Source of the DNA: a virus
IMG/VR virus record: IMGVR_UViG_3300047089_000152
Coordinates: 1 to 64,000 of that record
Length of the DNA: 64,000 bases
Direction: 5' to 3' (one strand)
The stretch's first letter is position 1. Every line of letters begins with the position of its first letter. The notes beneath the pieces were generated by a model, which was not told the DNA's origin, did not search any database, and saw only the letters and a program-made list of their open reading frames with translations. The translations under genes were made by a program, and so were the position numbers. Shown one piece after another: positions 21,303-28,117 of the stretch.

Positions 21303-21417
21303 GCGCCGGAAGCTTTTTGAGAAGCTGGCGAAGTCGCAGGCGCGTGCCAGGAGACTCGCCGAGAAGCAGGCCGCGGCGGACCGGAAACAAGTAGAAGGCA
21401 AGAAAAAGAACAGGTAG
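21274..21417 (+). CDS. Basic helical mini protein, 47 aa
   Basis: ATG 21274 inside the end of the upstream gene, with GAAGGAGCTTG in front. Almost all Lys/Arg/Ala/Glu (KRKWAERRKLFEKLAKSQ...), one long charged helix. Similar in character to the proteins at 24673 and 25354. Confidence 0.55.
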   Translation: MNGNKRKWAERRKLFEKLAKSQARARRLAEKQAAADRKQVEGKKKNR

Positions 21418-21423
21418 GGGTCG

Positions 21424-21750
21424 ATGGACCGTGAGGAACTGAGGCGCATCCTGGACCAGGTGACCGGTGAGATCCTGGACGAGATGCGACTTGATGGTTT
21501 CTACTACCAGGGAAGGAAGAGGTATGACCCGCAGGTGTGGGACATCAACAACGGGTACTGCGACAGCTGGGCTTTGCGCGCCGCGGAGCTGATACCTGGC
21601 GCGTTCACGGCGTGGATAGACCCGGACGTGGATCATTGTGTCCTGGTGTATGACGGGAAGTTCTACGACGCGGACTGCCCCGACGGCGTGGACAAGTGGT
21701 CTGAGCTGCCCATGTTCGCTGACCCGCAACAAGACAGACCGGATCAGTGA
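21424..21750 (+). CDS. Papain-like-fold protein candidate, 108 aa
   Basis: ATG 21424 with AGGTAGGGGTCG in front. A Cys-His-Asp series NGYCDSWAL (about 40-48), DHCVLVYDGKFYDADCP (about 78-94) follows the order seen in small NlpC/papain-fold families where NGxCxxFA precedes HVxVxxxGxYxDxxG. Could be a cysteine protease or amidase; catalytic use is inference. Confidence 0.55.
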   Translation: MDREELRRILDQVTGEILDEMRLDGFYYQGRKRYDPQVWDINNGYCDSWALRAAELIPGAFTAWIDPDVDHCVLVYDGKFYDADCPDGVDKWSELPMFADPQQDRPDQ

Positions 21751-21767
21751 AGAAGGGAACAAGAGAC

Positions 21768-21834
21768 TTGATCGCTGGCCGTGGCACCCCACCGGATATG
21801 GGGGTGCTGCGGGGAACGATCAACCGACGTTCCA
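21768..21834 (+). ncRNA. Family C structured element, copy C2
   Basis: Outer stem TTGATC (21768-21773) / GATCAA (21818-21823), inner stem GCACCCC (21784-21790) / GGGGTGC (21801-21807), conserved loop strands GCTGGCCGTG and GCGGGGAAC, then ACGTTCCA. A TACACT (-10-like) follows at 21841-21846. Confidence 0.65.
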
Positions 21835-21870
21835 CTGTAGTACACTATGCGCACAGAGAGAGGAAAAGCC

Positions 21871-22008
21871 ATGTTCAATGGTAGTAGCGCCTACGACGAC
21901 TCAGGCAGTGTCAGCCTCGGTAACAGCCACGCCAACAGCACCGGCCCCATGGGGTCCGGTCCGCGGTTGTTCAACCCGTATCCCATCGAGAAGTACGCCA
22001 CGGCATGA
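21871..22008 (+). CDS. Gly/Ser/Asn-rich peptide, 45 aa
   Basis: ATG 21871 after GAGAGGAAAAGCC. Low-complexity MFNGSSAYDDSGSVSLGNSH, then PRLFNPYPIEKYATA. First of four consecutive tiny genes. Unknown. Confidence 0.55.
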   Translation: MFNGSSAYDDSGSVSLGNSHANSTGPMGSGPRLFNPYPIEKYATA

Positions 22009-22103
22009 ACGGGCAGGGCGGGTCCGGTGCGTCGACACGCGGCGGTTCCACAGAGCCGTTCTACATCAGGCTCCTCCGCCCCATCCAGCCCGGCGCGATC
22101 TGA
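22005..22103 (+). CDS. Gly-rich peptide, 32 aa
   Basis: ATG 22005 (ATGA overlap). GQGGSGASTRGGS, then FYIRLLRPIQPGAI. Supported by coupling to the upstream gene only. Confidence 0.45.
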   Translation: MNGQGGSGASTRGGSTEPFYIRLLRPIQPGAI

Positions 22104-22121
22104 GCACCTAGAAGGAGTCCC

Positions 22122-22262
22122 ATGATGTTCGACTTCGCCCTCAACCCCAACGGGGAGTCAGGGACCAGCCGTGGCGAAGATCCCCGTCTCCTAGGATCCC
22201 GTCCCGCCACGCTCGGCGCGCGCGTCCTGTACGCCGGTGGTGAGGAACCCTTCAACCTGTAG
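22122..22262 (+). CDS. Hypothetical peptide, 46 aa
   Basis: ATG 22122 or 22125 after GAAGGAGTCCC. MMFDFALNPNGESGTSRGED, then VLYAGGEEPFNL. Shares the Phe/Asn/Gly flavour of its neighbours. Confidence 0.5.
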   Translation: MMFDFALNPNGESGTSRGEDPRLLGSRPATLGARVLYAGGEEPFNL

Positions 22263-22272
22263 GAGGCCCAAC

Positions 22273-22407
22273 GTGGACAGCGGATTCAACGGGAACAGCT
22301 TCAGCGATTGCTCCCTCTGGGCACAGGACGCTCCCATCCGGCCGGTCGCACCCTACAAGCTGGGCATCAGCCAGGAAGCCATGCTGTACGGCCAGGGGAT
22401 GGTGTGA
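22273..22407 (+). CDS. Hypothetical peptide, 44 aa
   Basis: GTG 22273 after GTAGGAGGCCCAAC. DSGFNGNSFSDCSLWAQDAP and an Ile/Tyr-containing tail. Last of the four tiny genes. Confidence 0.5.
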   Translation: MDSGFNGNSFSDCSLWAQDAPIRPVAPYKLGISQEAMLYGQGMV

Positions 22408-22544
22408 CCTGGTAGCCTCACCCGTCCTGCCCCACCTGAGACTCAGTCGGGGCGCCGGGTGTCGATGACCGGTTAACAACAGTGCCCTGCTCAAGGTCAT
22501 GGATAAGGCCGGAAGGGTGATTAGCCCCGACTGAATGCCAGCGC
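22408..22544 (+). other. Intergenic, no gene seen
   Basis: Contains a small CTGAG/CTCAG hairpin near 22438 but no supported open frame or promoter. Confidence 0.4.
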
Positions 22545-22610
22545 TGGCCGCTGGCCGTGACCCCCGCCCGGATTGCGCGGGCGGGGGTCGCGGGGAACGG
22601 CCAACGTTCC
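22545..22610 (+). ncRNA. Family C structured element, copy C3
   Basis: Outer stem TGGCC (22545-22549) / GGCCA (22599-22603), inner 12-bp stem GACCCCCGCCCG (22559-22570) / 22578-22589, loop strands GCTGGCCGT and GCGGGGAAC, then ACGTTCCA. Confidence 0.65.
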
Positions 22611-22635
22611 AACGGGAAGAAAGGGATCAAAAAAC

Positions 22636-23019
22636 ATGAGCAGACGAACCAAGTTCTCAGCCGCGGCGATAATGGCTGGGCTGACCCTAGCAGGGTGCGG
22701 GACCGCGTCGTCCTCAGGTCCGGGAGCGGTCAGCTCCCAGCATTCGGTACTGAGGTCAGCAGAGGCAGACCCGAGCGTTAAGGCGGCCATCGACAAGGCC
22801 AAACGGGACGTAATCAACCCTTGCATCGACGGCAGCACCGGCGTCAGCTCGTTCATCGCCTGCGCCAAGGGCAAGGTGCCCAAGTCGCAGCGCGAGACGG
22901 TCGGCAAGTGCCTGGTCAAGGGCGCGCTGGCCGCCAAGAAGGGCCACACGACCTACGAGGTCGAGCAGGCGCTGATCAGCACGATCGGCCCGGCCTGCAT
23001 CGCCCCGGCCCTGCCGTGA
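22636..23019 (+). CDS. Lipoprotein, 127 aa
   Basis: ATG 22636; GGGAAGAAAGGG lies upstream. Lipobox MAGLTLAGC gives a lipidated Cys at about 21. The mature part is helical with three more cysteines. From about 22790 the codons switch to almost exclusively G/C-ending ones, unlike the CGT/GGT-rich neighbours, suggesting recent transfer. Coupled by GTGA to the next gene. Confidence 0.7.
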   Translation: MSRRTKFSAAAIMAGLTLAGCGTASSSGPGAVSSQHSVLRSAEADPSVKAAIDKAKRDVINPCIDGSTGVSSFIACAKGKVPKSQRETVGKCLVKGALAAKKGHTTYEVEQALISTIGPACIAPALP

Positions 23020-23948
23020 ACACCCAGGCTGCGCCCGTCAGCAGTTACAAGCCGATACCGAAGATCAAACCGTGGTCCCTGCTGGGACTGGAATCGCTGG
23101 CCTGGGGTGTGGTGATCGGCCACGTCATCAAGTGGGCCGTGGACTGCTGGTACTTCATCATCAGCCAGCTCACCTGGTCTTTCACGTACGCCAAGGGCCA
23201 CGACACCATCAACTACTGGAACCTCACCGACATCTGGGACCGCCTGCCCTACTGGGTAGGACACACCCTGAATAACGTCGGCATCCGCACGAGCTGGACC
23301 GCCTGGCTCATGCTGGCATCGACCCAGCAGGGCTTCACCGAGCCCCGTCACCTGGCCCGTGGCGTGATCATCGGCCTGATCGCAGGCGTGTTCGTGCAGA
23401 TGCTGTTCGCCAAGCCGCAGCAGTACGGCGCGGAGGACGTGAGCACCTGGCAATACGTCCTGGCCCTGCCCAAGTCGCTGCTCTACGCCATTCCCGGCGT
23501 CGGGGCGATCGGCATCCTGGCCTACTACATGCCCTACCTGCTGAACCACGGCTGGCAGGTGCCCGGCAACAACCTGCTCAGCAACGAGATCAACGGCTGG
23601 GTGGCCGCCGGGAACTGGATCGGCATCGCCATGGGACTGGCCGGGTCACTGGTCTTCGCCAAGTACGCCAGCCGCAAGCCAGCCCAGGAAGCCCAGTGGT
23701 TCTACGCAGAGCGCAGCGCCGCGAAGATCAGCAGCGAGTCCACGCTGGGCAAGCTGCGCGGCACGCGGGTGATCGGCACGCCGTCACATCGGGTCCGGGT
23801 GCACTGGCTTATCGACAATGCGATCACATGCGTCGAGCGTGGCTCCTGGTCCGTGCGGCTGCTGGTCGGCGCGGCGTTCGTCATCCTGATCTCGGCGGGC
23901 GGTGGGGCCTTCATCACGCTGGCCGGGCCAGGGGCAGGGGCGCACTGA
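23016..23948 (+). CDS. Multi-pass membrane protein, 310 aa
   Basis: GTG 23016 overlaps the lipoprotein stop. At least five hydrophobic segments (near 20-45, 95-115, 120-140, 150-180, 205-225 and 285-305), with Trp/Tyr-rich loops. G/C-ending codons as in the lipoprotein, so both probably arrived together. A joined lipoprotein-membrane pair suggests an envelope complex, perhaps superinfection exclusion; no family recognised. Confidence 0.7.
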   Translation: MNTQAAPVSSYKPIPKIKPWSLLGLESLAWGVVIGHVIKWAVDCWYFIISQLTWSFTYAKGHDTINYWNLTDIWDRLPYWVGHTLNNVGIRTSWTAWLMLASTQQGFTEPRHLARGVIIGLIAGVFVQMLFAKPQQYGAEDVSTWQYVLALPKSLLYAIPGVGAIGILAYYMPYLLNHGWQVPGNNLLSNEINGWVAAGNWIGIAMGLAGSLVFAKYASRKPAQEAQWFYAERSAAKISSESTLGKLRGTRVIGTPSHRVRVHWLIDNAITCVERGSWSVRLLVGAAFVILISAGGGAFITLAGPGAGAH

Positions 23949-23963
23949 AACAGAAGGGATAGT

Positions 23964-24027
23964 TAGCCGCTGGCTGTGACGCCCGACCCTGGTATGGGCG
24001 GGCGTCGCGGGGAACGGCTACGTTCCA
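23964..24027 (+). ncRNA. Family C structured element, copy C4
   Basis: Outer stem TAGCC (23964-23968) / GGCTA (24016-24020), inner stem GACGCCC (23978-23984) / GGGCGTC (24000-24006), loop strands GCTGGCTGT and GCGGGGAAC, then ACGTTCCA. Confidence 0.65.
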
Positions 24028-24045
24028 CGGAAAGAAGGACAGAAG

Positions 24046-24255
24046 ATGGACAAGGTCATCCTGACCCGGGTCTACGTCGAAGCCAGGCAAGAAGGTCAAG
24101 AAGAAACAACCTGGACGGTCCAAATCTGGGAGTCGGCGTACGTCACGGAACCCGGCGTGCCCCCGGACATTCTCCGGCCGCTCCGCGGCTACGGAACAAC
24201 ACAGGAGGAAGCAGTCGCCAGTCTCCTCCACGACAGGTACGTGGAAGGAGCGTGA
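24046..24255 (+). CDS. Hypothetical protein, 69 aa
   Basis: ATG 24046 after AGAAGGACAGAAG. Beta-rich (VILTRVYVEARQEG, TWTVQIWESAYV) with a short C-terminal helix. Unknown. Confidence 0.65.
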   Translation: MDKVILTRVYVEARQEGQEETTWTVQIWESAYVTEPGVPPDILRPLRGYGTTQEEAVASLLHDRYVEGA

Positions 24256-24261
24256 GCTGGA

Positions 24262-24492
24262 CTGAAAGGGCACCAGTGCCTGGCCTGCTCCTCTGAGATA
24301 CAGGCCGGGCAGGAAGAGGAACCGGTCCGGAGCAGGTCCGGTAAACCACGGCACCGGCACGTGAACTACCAGGACTGCCAGGCTGCACTGTCAGGTCGCA
24401 GCGAGATGAGCGCCGCGCTGCACTTGGATCGTGTCAAGCAGCGTGACGGGCACGTCGCTAACATGCCAGGCGCGGATGACATGGAGGAATGA
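24262..24492 (+). CDS. Probable CTG-start Cys protein, 76 aa
   Basis: The frame is open from the upstream TGA to TGA 24492 but has no early ATG, GTG or TTG. CTG 24262 stands eleven bases after AAGGAG and gives KGHQCLACSSEIQAG, a CxxC zinc-type start followed by a basic stretch and a helical C-terminus. GTG 24361 would give only the last 43 residues and lose the CxxC. Start uncertain. Confidence 0.45.
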   Translation: MKGHQCLACSSEIQAGQEEEPVRSRSGKPRHRHVNYQDCQAALSGRSEMSAALHLDRVKQRDGHVANMPGADDMEE

Positions 24493-24749
24493 TGGAAGAC
24501 CCTGCCACGTGGGGTGACGCGGAGAAGATCGTCCGGCGGGTCCTGGATGATTTCTTCAGGTACCAGAAGCTAGCGGCCACGGACCCCTTGAAGTTGATGC
24601 TCGGGTGGTCGCTGGAAATGCGTATCACCAGCGCCCTGCGCACAGCAGGGCTACTGAAGGATGAGGTGCGCGGTGAGGAAACCCCGGTGGCTGAAGTCCA
24701 GGAGGCGGAGGTCCGCGGAGAAGCAGGCCAAGGTGAGGCGGGACGCTAA
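24492..24749 (+). CDS. Hypothetical helical protein, 85 aa
   Basis: ATG 24492 overlaps the previous stop (TGATG). Helical (AEKIVRRVLDDFFRYQKLAA) with a low-complexity Glu/Ala/Gly tail that overlaps the next gene in another frame. Unknown. Confidence 0.6.
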   Translation: MEDPATWGDAEKIVRRVLDDFFRYQKLAATDPLKLMLGWSLEMRITSALRTAGLLKDEVRGEETPVAEVQEAEVRGEAGQGEAGR

Positions 24750-24801
24750 GGACAGGTACCGGCGTGTCAAGTCGAACGGTAACCCGGCCGCCACCAAATA
24801 A
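24673..24801 (+). CDS. Basic mini protein, 42 aa
   Basis: GTG 24673 nested in the end of the upstream gene. Nearly all basic (RKPRWLKSRRRRSAEKQAKV...). Resembles the product of 21274 in composition. Overlap of 77 bases makes translation less certain. Confidence 0.45.
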   Translation: MRKPRWLKSRRRRSAEKQAKVRRDAKDRYRRVKSNGNPAATK

Positions 24802-24825
24802 TACCTCGGAAGGGTTCTGGCCGTC

Positions 24826-25170
24826 ATGGGGCTGTTCAACAGCAGTAACTCCTGGACTGCGCAGGCGAAGGCTAACTCCCCGCCCGGTAACAAGGGGCAG
24901 TCCTGGTCTCAGGTTCAGGCTAAGCAAGCCAAGGAACGCAAGAAGGAGATCGTTGAGGCAAACAAACGTAAAAAGCAGGCGCGGCGTGACCTGGCGAGAC
25001 GTAACAGGAACCCGCTGCGGCGCACCCCCGGGTGGACGCAGGTCGCGAAGGGTGCGGACAAGAAAACCCTCAAGAAAGCCCAGGAGAAACGCGACAAGAA
25101 GCAACTAGAAAAGGACATCAGGAAGGCTGAGCGTAAGGCGAAGCGTAGAGCGAAGGGGTTCTGGGGCTGA
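24826..25170 (+). CDS. Lys-rich coiled-coil protein, 114 aa
   Basis: ATG 24826. Starts MGLFNSSNSWTAQAK, an N-terminal motif shared with the protein at 25863, then a long Lys/Arg/Ala/Glu helix. Probably nucleic-acid-binding or structural. Confidence 0.65.
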   Translation: MGLFNSSNSWTAQAKANSPPGNKGQSWSQVQAKQAKERKKEIVEANKRKKQARRDLARRNRNPLRRTPGWTQVAKGADKKTLKKAQEKRDKKQLEKDIRKAERKAKRRAKGFWG

Positions 25171-25218
25171 GAACCCCGTAAAAGGGGGGAATCCCCTAGA
25201 CAGGAAGGTGTAACTTCA

Positions 25219-25350
25219 GTGAGTGAAGACAAGACGGGGAAAGACAAGCCTAAGCCTACTGGTCACCGAAAGCCTAATAGCGAGAACAAGGGCCGCGGGA
25301 CCAGGACCGGGGCGGGGAACCACGCGAAGCCGCAGCCGAAAGCGAAGTAG
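25219..25350 (+). CDS. Disordered basic peptide, 43 aa
   Basis: GTG 25219; AGGAAGGTG twelve bases upstream. Lys/Gly/Pro-rich without hydrophobic residues (SEDKTGKDKPKPTGHRKPNS...). Intrinsically disordered. Confidence 0.5.
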   Translation: MSEDKTGKDKPKPTGHRKPNSENKGRGTRTGAGNHAKPQPKAK

Positions 25351-25353
25351 GCT

Positions 25354-25848
25354 ATGCCTTTCTTCCCGCCCCGGAAGACGGGGCCCTCGAAAAGCGGTGA
25401 CCTGTTCCGCACCGCAACCGGGAAACAGAGCAAACCGCTGCCACGTAAAACAGCCCAGCATCCCGGGTACCGCAGCCAGAAAGAAGCTGACCGTGGCGGT
25501 ACCCGCCGCGAACTGGCCAGGTACCGGGCAGAAGAAGCCAGAGATGCCGCCCTAGCTAAACTGGAACGTAAGAGGGTAGCGAGACAGTCGGCTCTTGAAA
25601 AAGCTGAGGAGCTGAAAGAGAAAGCCCTCCAGCGCAGGCGCGAAGCAGAGGATGCGGCCAACCGGAAACGGGAAGCCGAGAAGACCGCGGCGAAGGAGGT
25701 CGAGCGGAAGATAACCGCGAAGAATCTCCGCCTGCAACAGAGAGAAGCGAAAAGGAAACGTACAGCGGATCGGAAGGCACGACGCGAAGAAGCGAGGCAG
25801 CGTCGGAGGAACGCGGCCGAATTTAAGGCCGCCAGGAAGAAGAAATAA
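25354..25848 (+). CDS. Basic coiled-coil protein, 164 aa
   Basis: ATG 25354 right after the previous stop. After a Pro/Lys-rich start, residues 45-160 form one continuous highly charged helix (RAEEARDAALAKLERKRVAR...). Such proteins may coat or bundle DNA, or bind RNA. Composition bias prevents a family call. Confidence 0.65.
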   Translation: MPFFPPRKTGPSKSGDLFRTATGKQSKPLPRKTAQHPGYRSQKEADRGGTRRELARYRAEEARDAALAKLERKRVARQSALEKAEELKEKALQRRREAEDAANRKREAEKTAAKEVERKITAKNLRLQQREAKRKRTADRKARREEARQRRRNAAEFKAARKKK

Positions 25849-25862
25849 GGAGGGTCGATTAC

Positions 25863-26210
25863 GTGCCCTGGCTTTCTAGCAGCAAGTCCTGGACTAACCA
25901 GGCGCGGGAGCCGCGGTGTAACCCGTCAAGGTCGGAGATGACGTTGACGCAGGCCGCCGCTGAGATGCGCAGGATCAACAAGGCGAAGGCCAACGCCGAG
26001 TCTAAACTTGTCAAGGCTGAAGATGACGGCAACCGGGGGGCTGCTGCCGCTTGGCGGCGGGAGATCAAGAAAATCGAAAAAAGAGCAGGTAGGCTGCGTG
26101 GGAGGTTAGGGTGGTGTCATGGAATATCTCTACGAGATGGCCGGGAAGAACCTGAAGTACAAGTACCGTGCCCGCAAGCCCGTGAGCGGTTACGGTTCCT
26201 CGTCTGGTAA
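25863..26210 (+). CDS. Basic helical protein with SWTxQA start, 115 aa
   Basis: GTG 25863 after AAGGAGGGTCGATTAC. MPWLSSSKSWTNQAR parallels the start of the protein at 24826, so the two are likely paralogues. The helical middle is followed by 35 residues that overlap the next gene and look non-native, so the true end may have been altered by a frameshift. Confidence 0.55.
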   Translation: MPWLSSSKSWTNQAREPRCNPSRSEMTLTQAAAEMRRINKAKANAESKLVKAEDDGNRGAAAAWRREIKKIEKRAGRLRGRLGWCHGISLRDGREEPEVQVPCPQARERLRFLVW

Positions 26211-26286
26211 CAGCGGCAAACCGGTCCGCGGTACCCCGCCCAAGGGGATGCCACGCCAGTACCGGGGTAAGACACGGTTCACGTAA
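26119..26286 (+). CDS. Basic Gly/Tyr-rich peptide, 55 aa
   Basis: ATG 26119, with GGGAGGTTAGGG upstream, starts inside the previous frame. Sequence YLYEMAGKNLKYKYRARKPV then Gly/Ser/Pro. Unknown. Confidence 0.5.
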   Translation: MEYLYEMAGKNLKYKYRARKPVSGYGSSSGNSGKPVRGTPPKGMPRQYRGKTRFT

Positions 26287-26307
26287 GCAACGCTGTGCTG
26301 ATGCTGT

Positions 26308-26547
26308 TCACCTACCGGGTTCGCGCCGCTGGGTGAACGGCACGAGGACAGCATGCACCGACATTACAGTGGCCGAGTCATACAGCAGTGCGGGCCTGCC
26401 CGGCCGACCAGAACGGCGGTACCCGCACGGCTCCAGGCCGACCGCGCGGACCATGTGGTGCACCTGCTCGACCGTGACAGGCGGGTCCAGCAGGTCCGCC
26501 AGCTCACCCAACGTCAAACCAGCACCCATCCTACGGAGGATACCCAA
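26308..26547 (-). CDS. Helix-turn-helix protein, minus strand, 79 aa
   Basis: LTLGELADLLDPPVTVEQVH then HMVRAVGLEP and a GRPALLYD segment form a helix-turn-helix plus wing as in AlpA/MerR-like excision or repressor proteins. The plus-strand frame across it is far less protein-like. No clear ribosome site; ATG at 26547 or 26529. Its start faces the next plus gene head to head. Confidence 0.55.
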   Translation of the reverse strand: MGILRRMGAGLTLGELADLLDPPVTVEQVHHMVRAVGLEPCGYRRSGRPGRPALLYDSATVMSVHAVLVPFTQRREPGR

Positions 26548-26678
26548 TGAAACTTAAGCTGATGATGTGGGCCGACGAGGTCGGCCACCGCATCCACCTA
26601 CCCCGGTGGGTTATCTGCGACCGGTTCGAGCGCTATATCAACCCGACCTCGAAGGATACCCCCACCCATGGACATTGA
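26547..26678 (+). CDS. Hypothetical protein, 43 aa
   Basis: ATG 26547 after CTACGGAGGATACCCA, a strong site. KLKLMMWADEVGHRIHLPRW, then a charged C-terminus. Unknown. Confidence 0.55.
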   Translation: MKLKLMMWADEVGHRIHLPRWVICDRFERYINPTSKDTPTHGH

Positions 26679-26829
26679 GACTGCGATCGTAGCGGCGCTC
26701 CAGCTGGCCGAAGGTGAAGGGTTCGAGGTTCCCGACCCGTTCCCCCGACCGGACGGGAAACTGGGACTCACCTACAAAGGCAAAGAATACGTGGTGATGA
26801 TCGAGGAGGTGCGTGCACGTGCCTCATAG
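26668..26829 (+). CDS. Hypothetical protein, 53 aa
   Basis: ATG 26668 overlaps the upstream gene. A helix (ETAIVAALQLAEGEGFE) and two strands (KLGLTYKGKEYVVMIEEV). Unknown. Confidence 0.55.
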   Translation: MDIETAIVAALQLAEGEGFEVPDPFPRPDGKLGLTYKGKEYVVMIEEVRARAS

Positions 26830-27022
26830 AGGTAAATGTGAAGGTTGCGGGAAGTGGTCTTCGGTACTCAGACCGAAATTCGGCAAGTGGCTGTGCGTCA
26901 CCTGCCGCACAGGGAAGTTACTGGACCAGTCCGCAGCGCCAGACGAGTACGGCACGACCGTCGATCTTGCTGAGATCCATTCTTGCCTGCGGTGGGCGGC
27001 GGCCGTCGAGGTCCTCGCATGA
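26819..27022 (+). CDS. Zinc-ribbon protein, 67 aa
   Basis: GTG 26819 chosen with GAGGAGGT nine bases upstream. KCEGCGKWSSV...WLCVTCRTG forms a zinc ribbon; the C-terminus is helical. The last 105 bases overlap an antisense gene. Confidence 0.55.
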   Translation: MPHRGKCEGCGKWSSVLRPKFGKWLCVTCRTGKLLDQSAAPDEYGTTVDLAEIHSCLRWAAAVEVLA

Positions 27023-27568
27023 GGGTCTGACGCATACCACGACCCCTGTCGACAGCGCAACCCGGAGAGAATACGTAGAGCAAAACGGGCACGTCGGCGG
27101 AAGCCCCCCAGGACCTGGGCGTATCCTTTCCCACTTCGGAACTTCGTCAATTGCAGGTAGCTGCCCGATACTTGTAGCTGCCCTGTCGATGAGCCGAGCG
27201 GCGAGCTGCCGTGCGTGCGGGCTGACTGCTTCAGCCAATCTTTCTATTGAATTGAGCGCTGCCAGGGTTGAGGAATTGCTTCCGCCTCGCATACGCCCGG
27301 GATGCCCTGCTACCACGATCCGCAGGCTCGCTTCGAGCCGCCGTATCATCTGGTGCGCGTCCATGAGCGCGTTGATGCAAGCGGTGTTCCCGGGTGTTTT
27401 CGATTCGGGTACAGACCGGCTGCCTACACTCGGCTCTGCGTCTTTGTCTACGATGAGAACACCCAAGGTAGGAAGTCCCCCGTCGGCCTGGTCGGAGTTC
27501 ACGTCGATGTCGTCGAACACTCGCAACTGATCTTTCAGTTCTGCACAGGCGGCGGTCAGATCTCTCAC
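26918..27568 (-). CDS. Hypothetical protein on the minus strand, 216 aa
   Basis: GTG at 27568 with GAGGG upstream. The N-terminal 150 residues are helical (MRDLTAACAELKDQLRVFDD, ACINALMDAHQMIRRLEASL); the C-terminus has CPFCSTYSLRVAL...VVCVRPSC, a zinc ribbon. This is the arrangement of a hypothetical-protein family common in actinophages near regulatory genes. An extended -10 promoter lies at 27674-27682 on the minus strand. Confidence 0.7.
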   Translation of the reverse strand: MRDLTAACAELKDQLRVFDDIDVNSDQADGGLPTLGVLIVDKDAEPSVGSRSVPESKTPGNTACINALMDAHQMIRRLEASLRIVVAGHPGRMRGGSNSSTLAALNSIERLAEAVSPHARQLAARLIDRAATSIGQLPAIDEVPKWERIRPGPGGLPPTCPFCSTYSLRVALSTGVVVCVRPSCEDLDGRRPPQARMDLSKIDGRAVLVWRCGLVQ

Positions 27569-27673
27569 GCAGGGCCCTCACGGTCGGATGCTGGTGTGAA
27601 GCACCGGCTCCATCCGCGCCTCCCACCGGGGTCCGGGGCGGTGGCGGCTATGGCCGCGGCGACATGGACCCGG

Positions 27674-27682
27674 AGTCTAGCA
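27674..27682 (-). promoter_or_regulatory. Minus-strand extended -10 TGCTAGACT
   Basis: Read on the minus strand this is TG-C-TAGACT, about 110 bases upstream of the GTG at 27568. It also lies 26 bases before the plus gene at 27708, making this a divergent junction. Confidence 0.4.
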
Positions 27683-27707
27683 CGACCACATCAGAGAGGA
27701 TCACATC

Positions 27708-27911
27708 ATGTATTACGTAGCAACCGTTACCATCTACCGTCGCTCAGGCACAGAACCAGCAGGAGTGACCACGGTAGAGGTCACCACCGAGGTCGAGGCG
27801 TCGAACTGGGGTGAGGCGGCTAACAAGGCTACCGAGAACGTGCTAGACGACCACATTCATGGCGGCCTGGTCGGCAGCCGAATATTCTCAGTCGAGCTGC
27901 GTGCAGTATGA
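27708..27911 (+). CDS. Hypothetical protein, 67 aa
   Basis: ATG 27708 after GAGAGGATCACATC. Beta strands (YYVATVTIYRRSG, TVEVTTEVEASN) then a helix and strand. Looks like a small alpha/beta domain; unknown. Confidence 0.65.
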   Translation: MYYVATVTIYRRSGTEPAGVTTVEVTTEVEASNWGEAANKATENVLDDHIHGGLVGSRIFSVELRAV

Positions 27912-28117
27912 GCAGGCCAGTGACTGACGCCGAGTCCGAGCAGGAGCAGCGCACCGCTGCGCGAGCAGGACCGGCTGAGAACGTGGTAAGCACCGCGTGC
28001 CCTGAGTGCGATGTCCGGTTCGCCATGCTGGCGCAGCGGTGCGCTACTGGCTGGCACCTGCGCTGCACCGAGTGCGGGTGGGCCGGTACCGGAGAGCTGA
28101 AGTCGGAAGCATCATGA
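27908..28117 (+). CDS. Zinc-ribbon protein, 69 aa
   Basis: ATG 27908 (ATGA). Acidic disordered start, then ACPECDVRFAML...LRCTECGWAGTG, a classic CxxC...CxxC ribbon. Coupled on both sides. Confidence 0.65.
   Translation: MSRPVTDAESEQEQRTAARAGPAENVVSTACPECDVRFAMLAQRCATGWHLRCTECGWAGTGELKSEAS

Noticed and set aside
2783-24027. CRISPR array from the recurring flanks
   Set aside because: Copies are hundreds to thousands of bases apart with genes between; no regular repeat-spacer pattern exists anywhere in the window.
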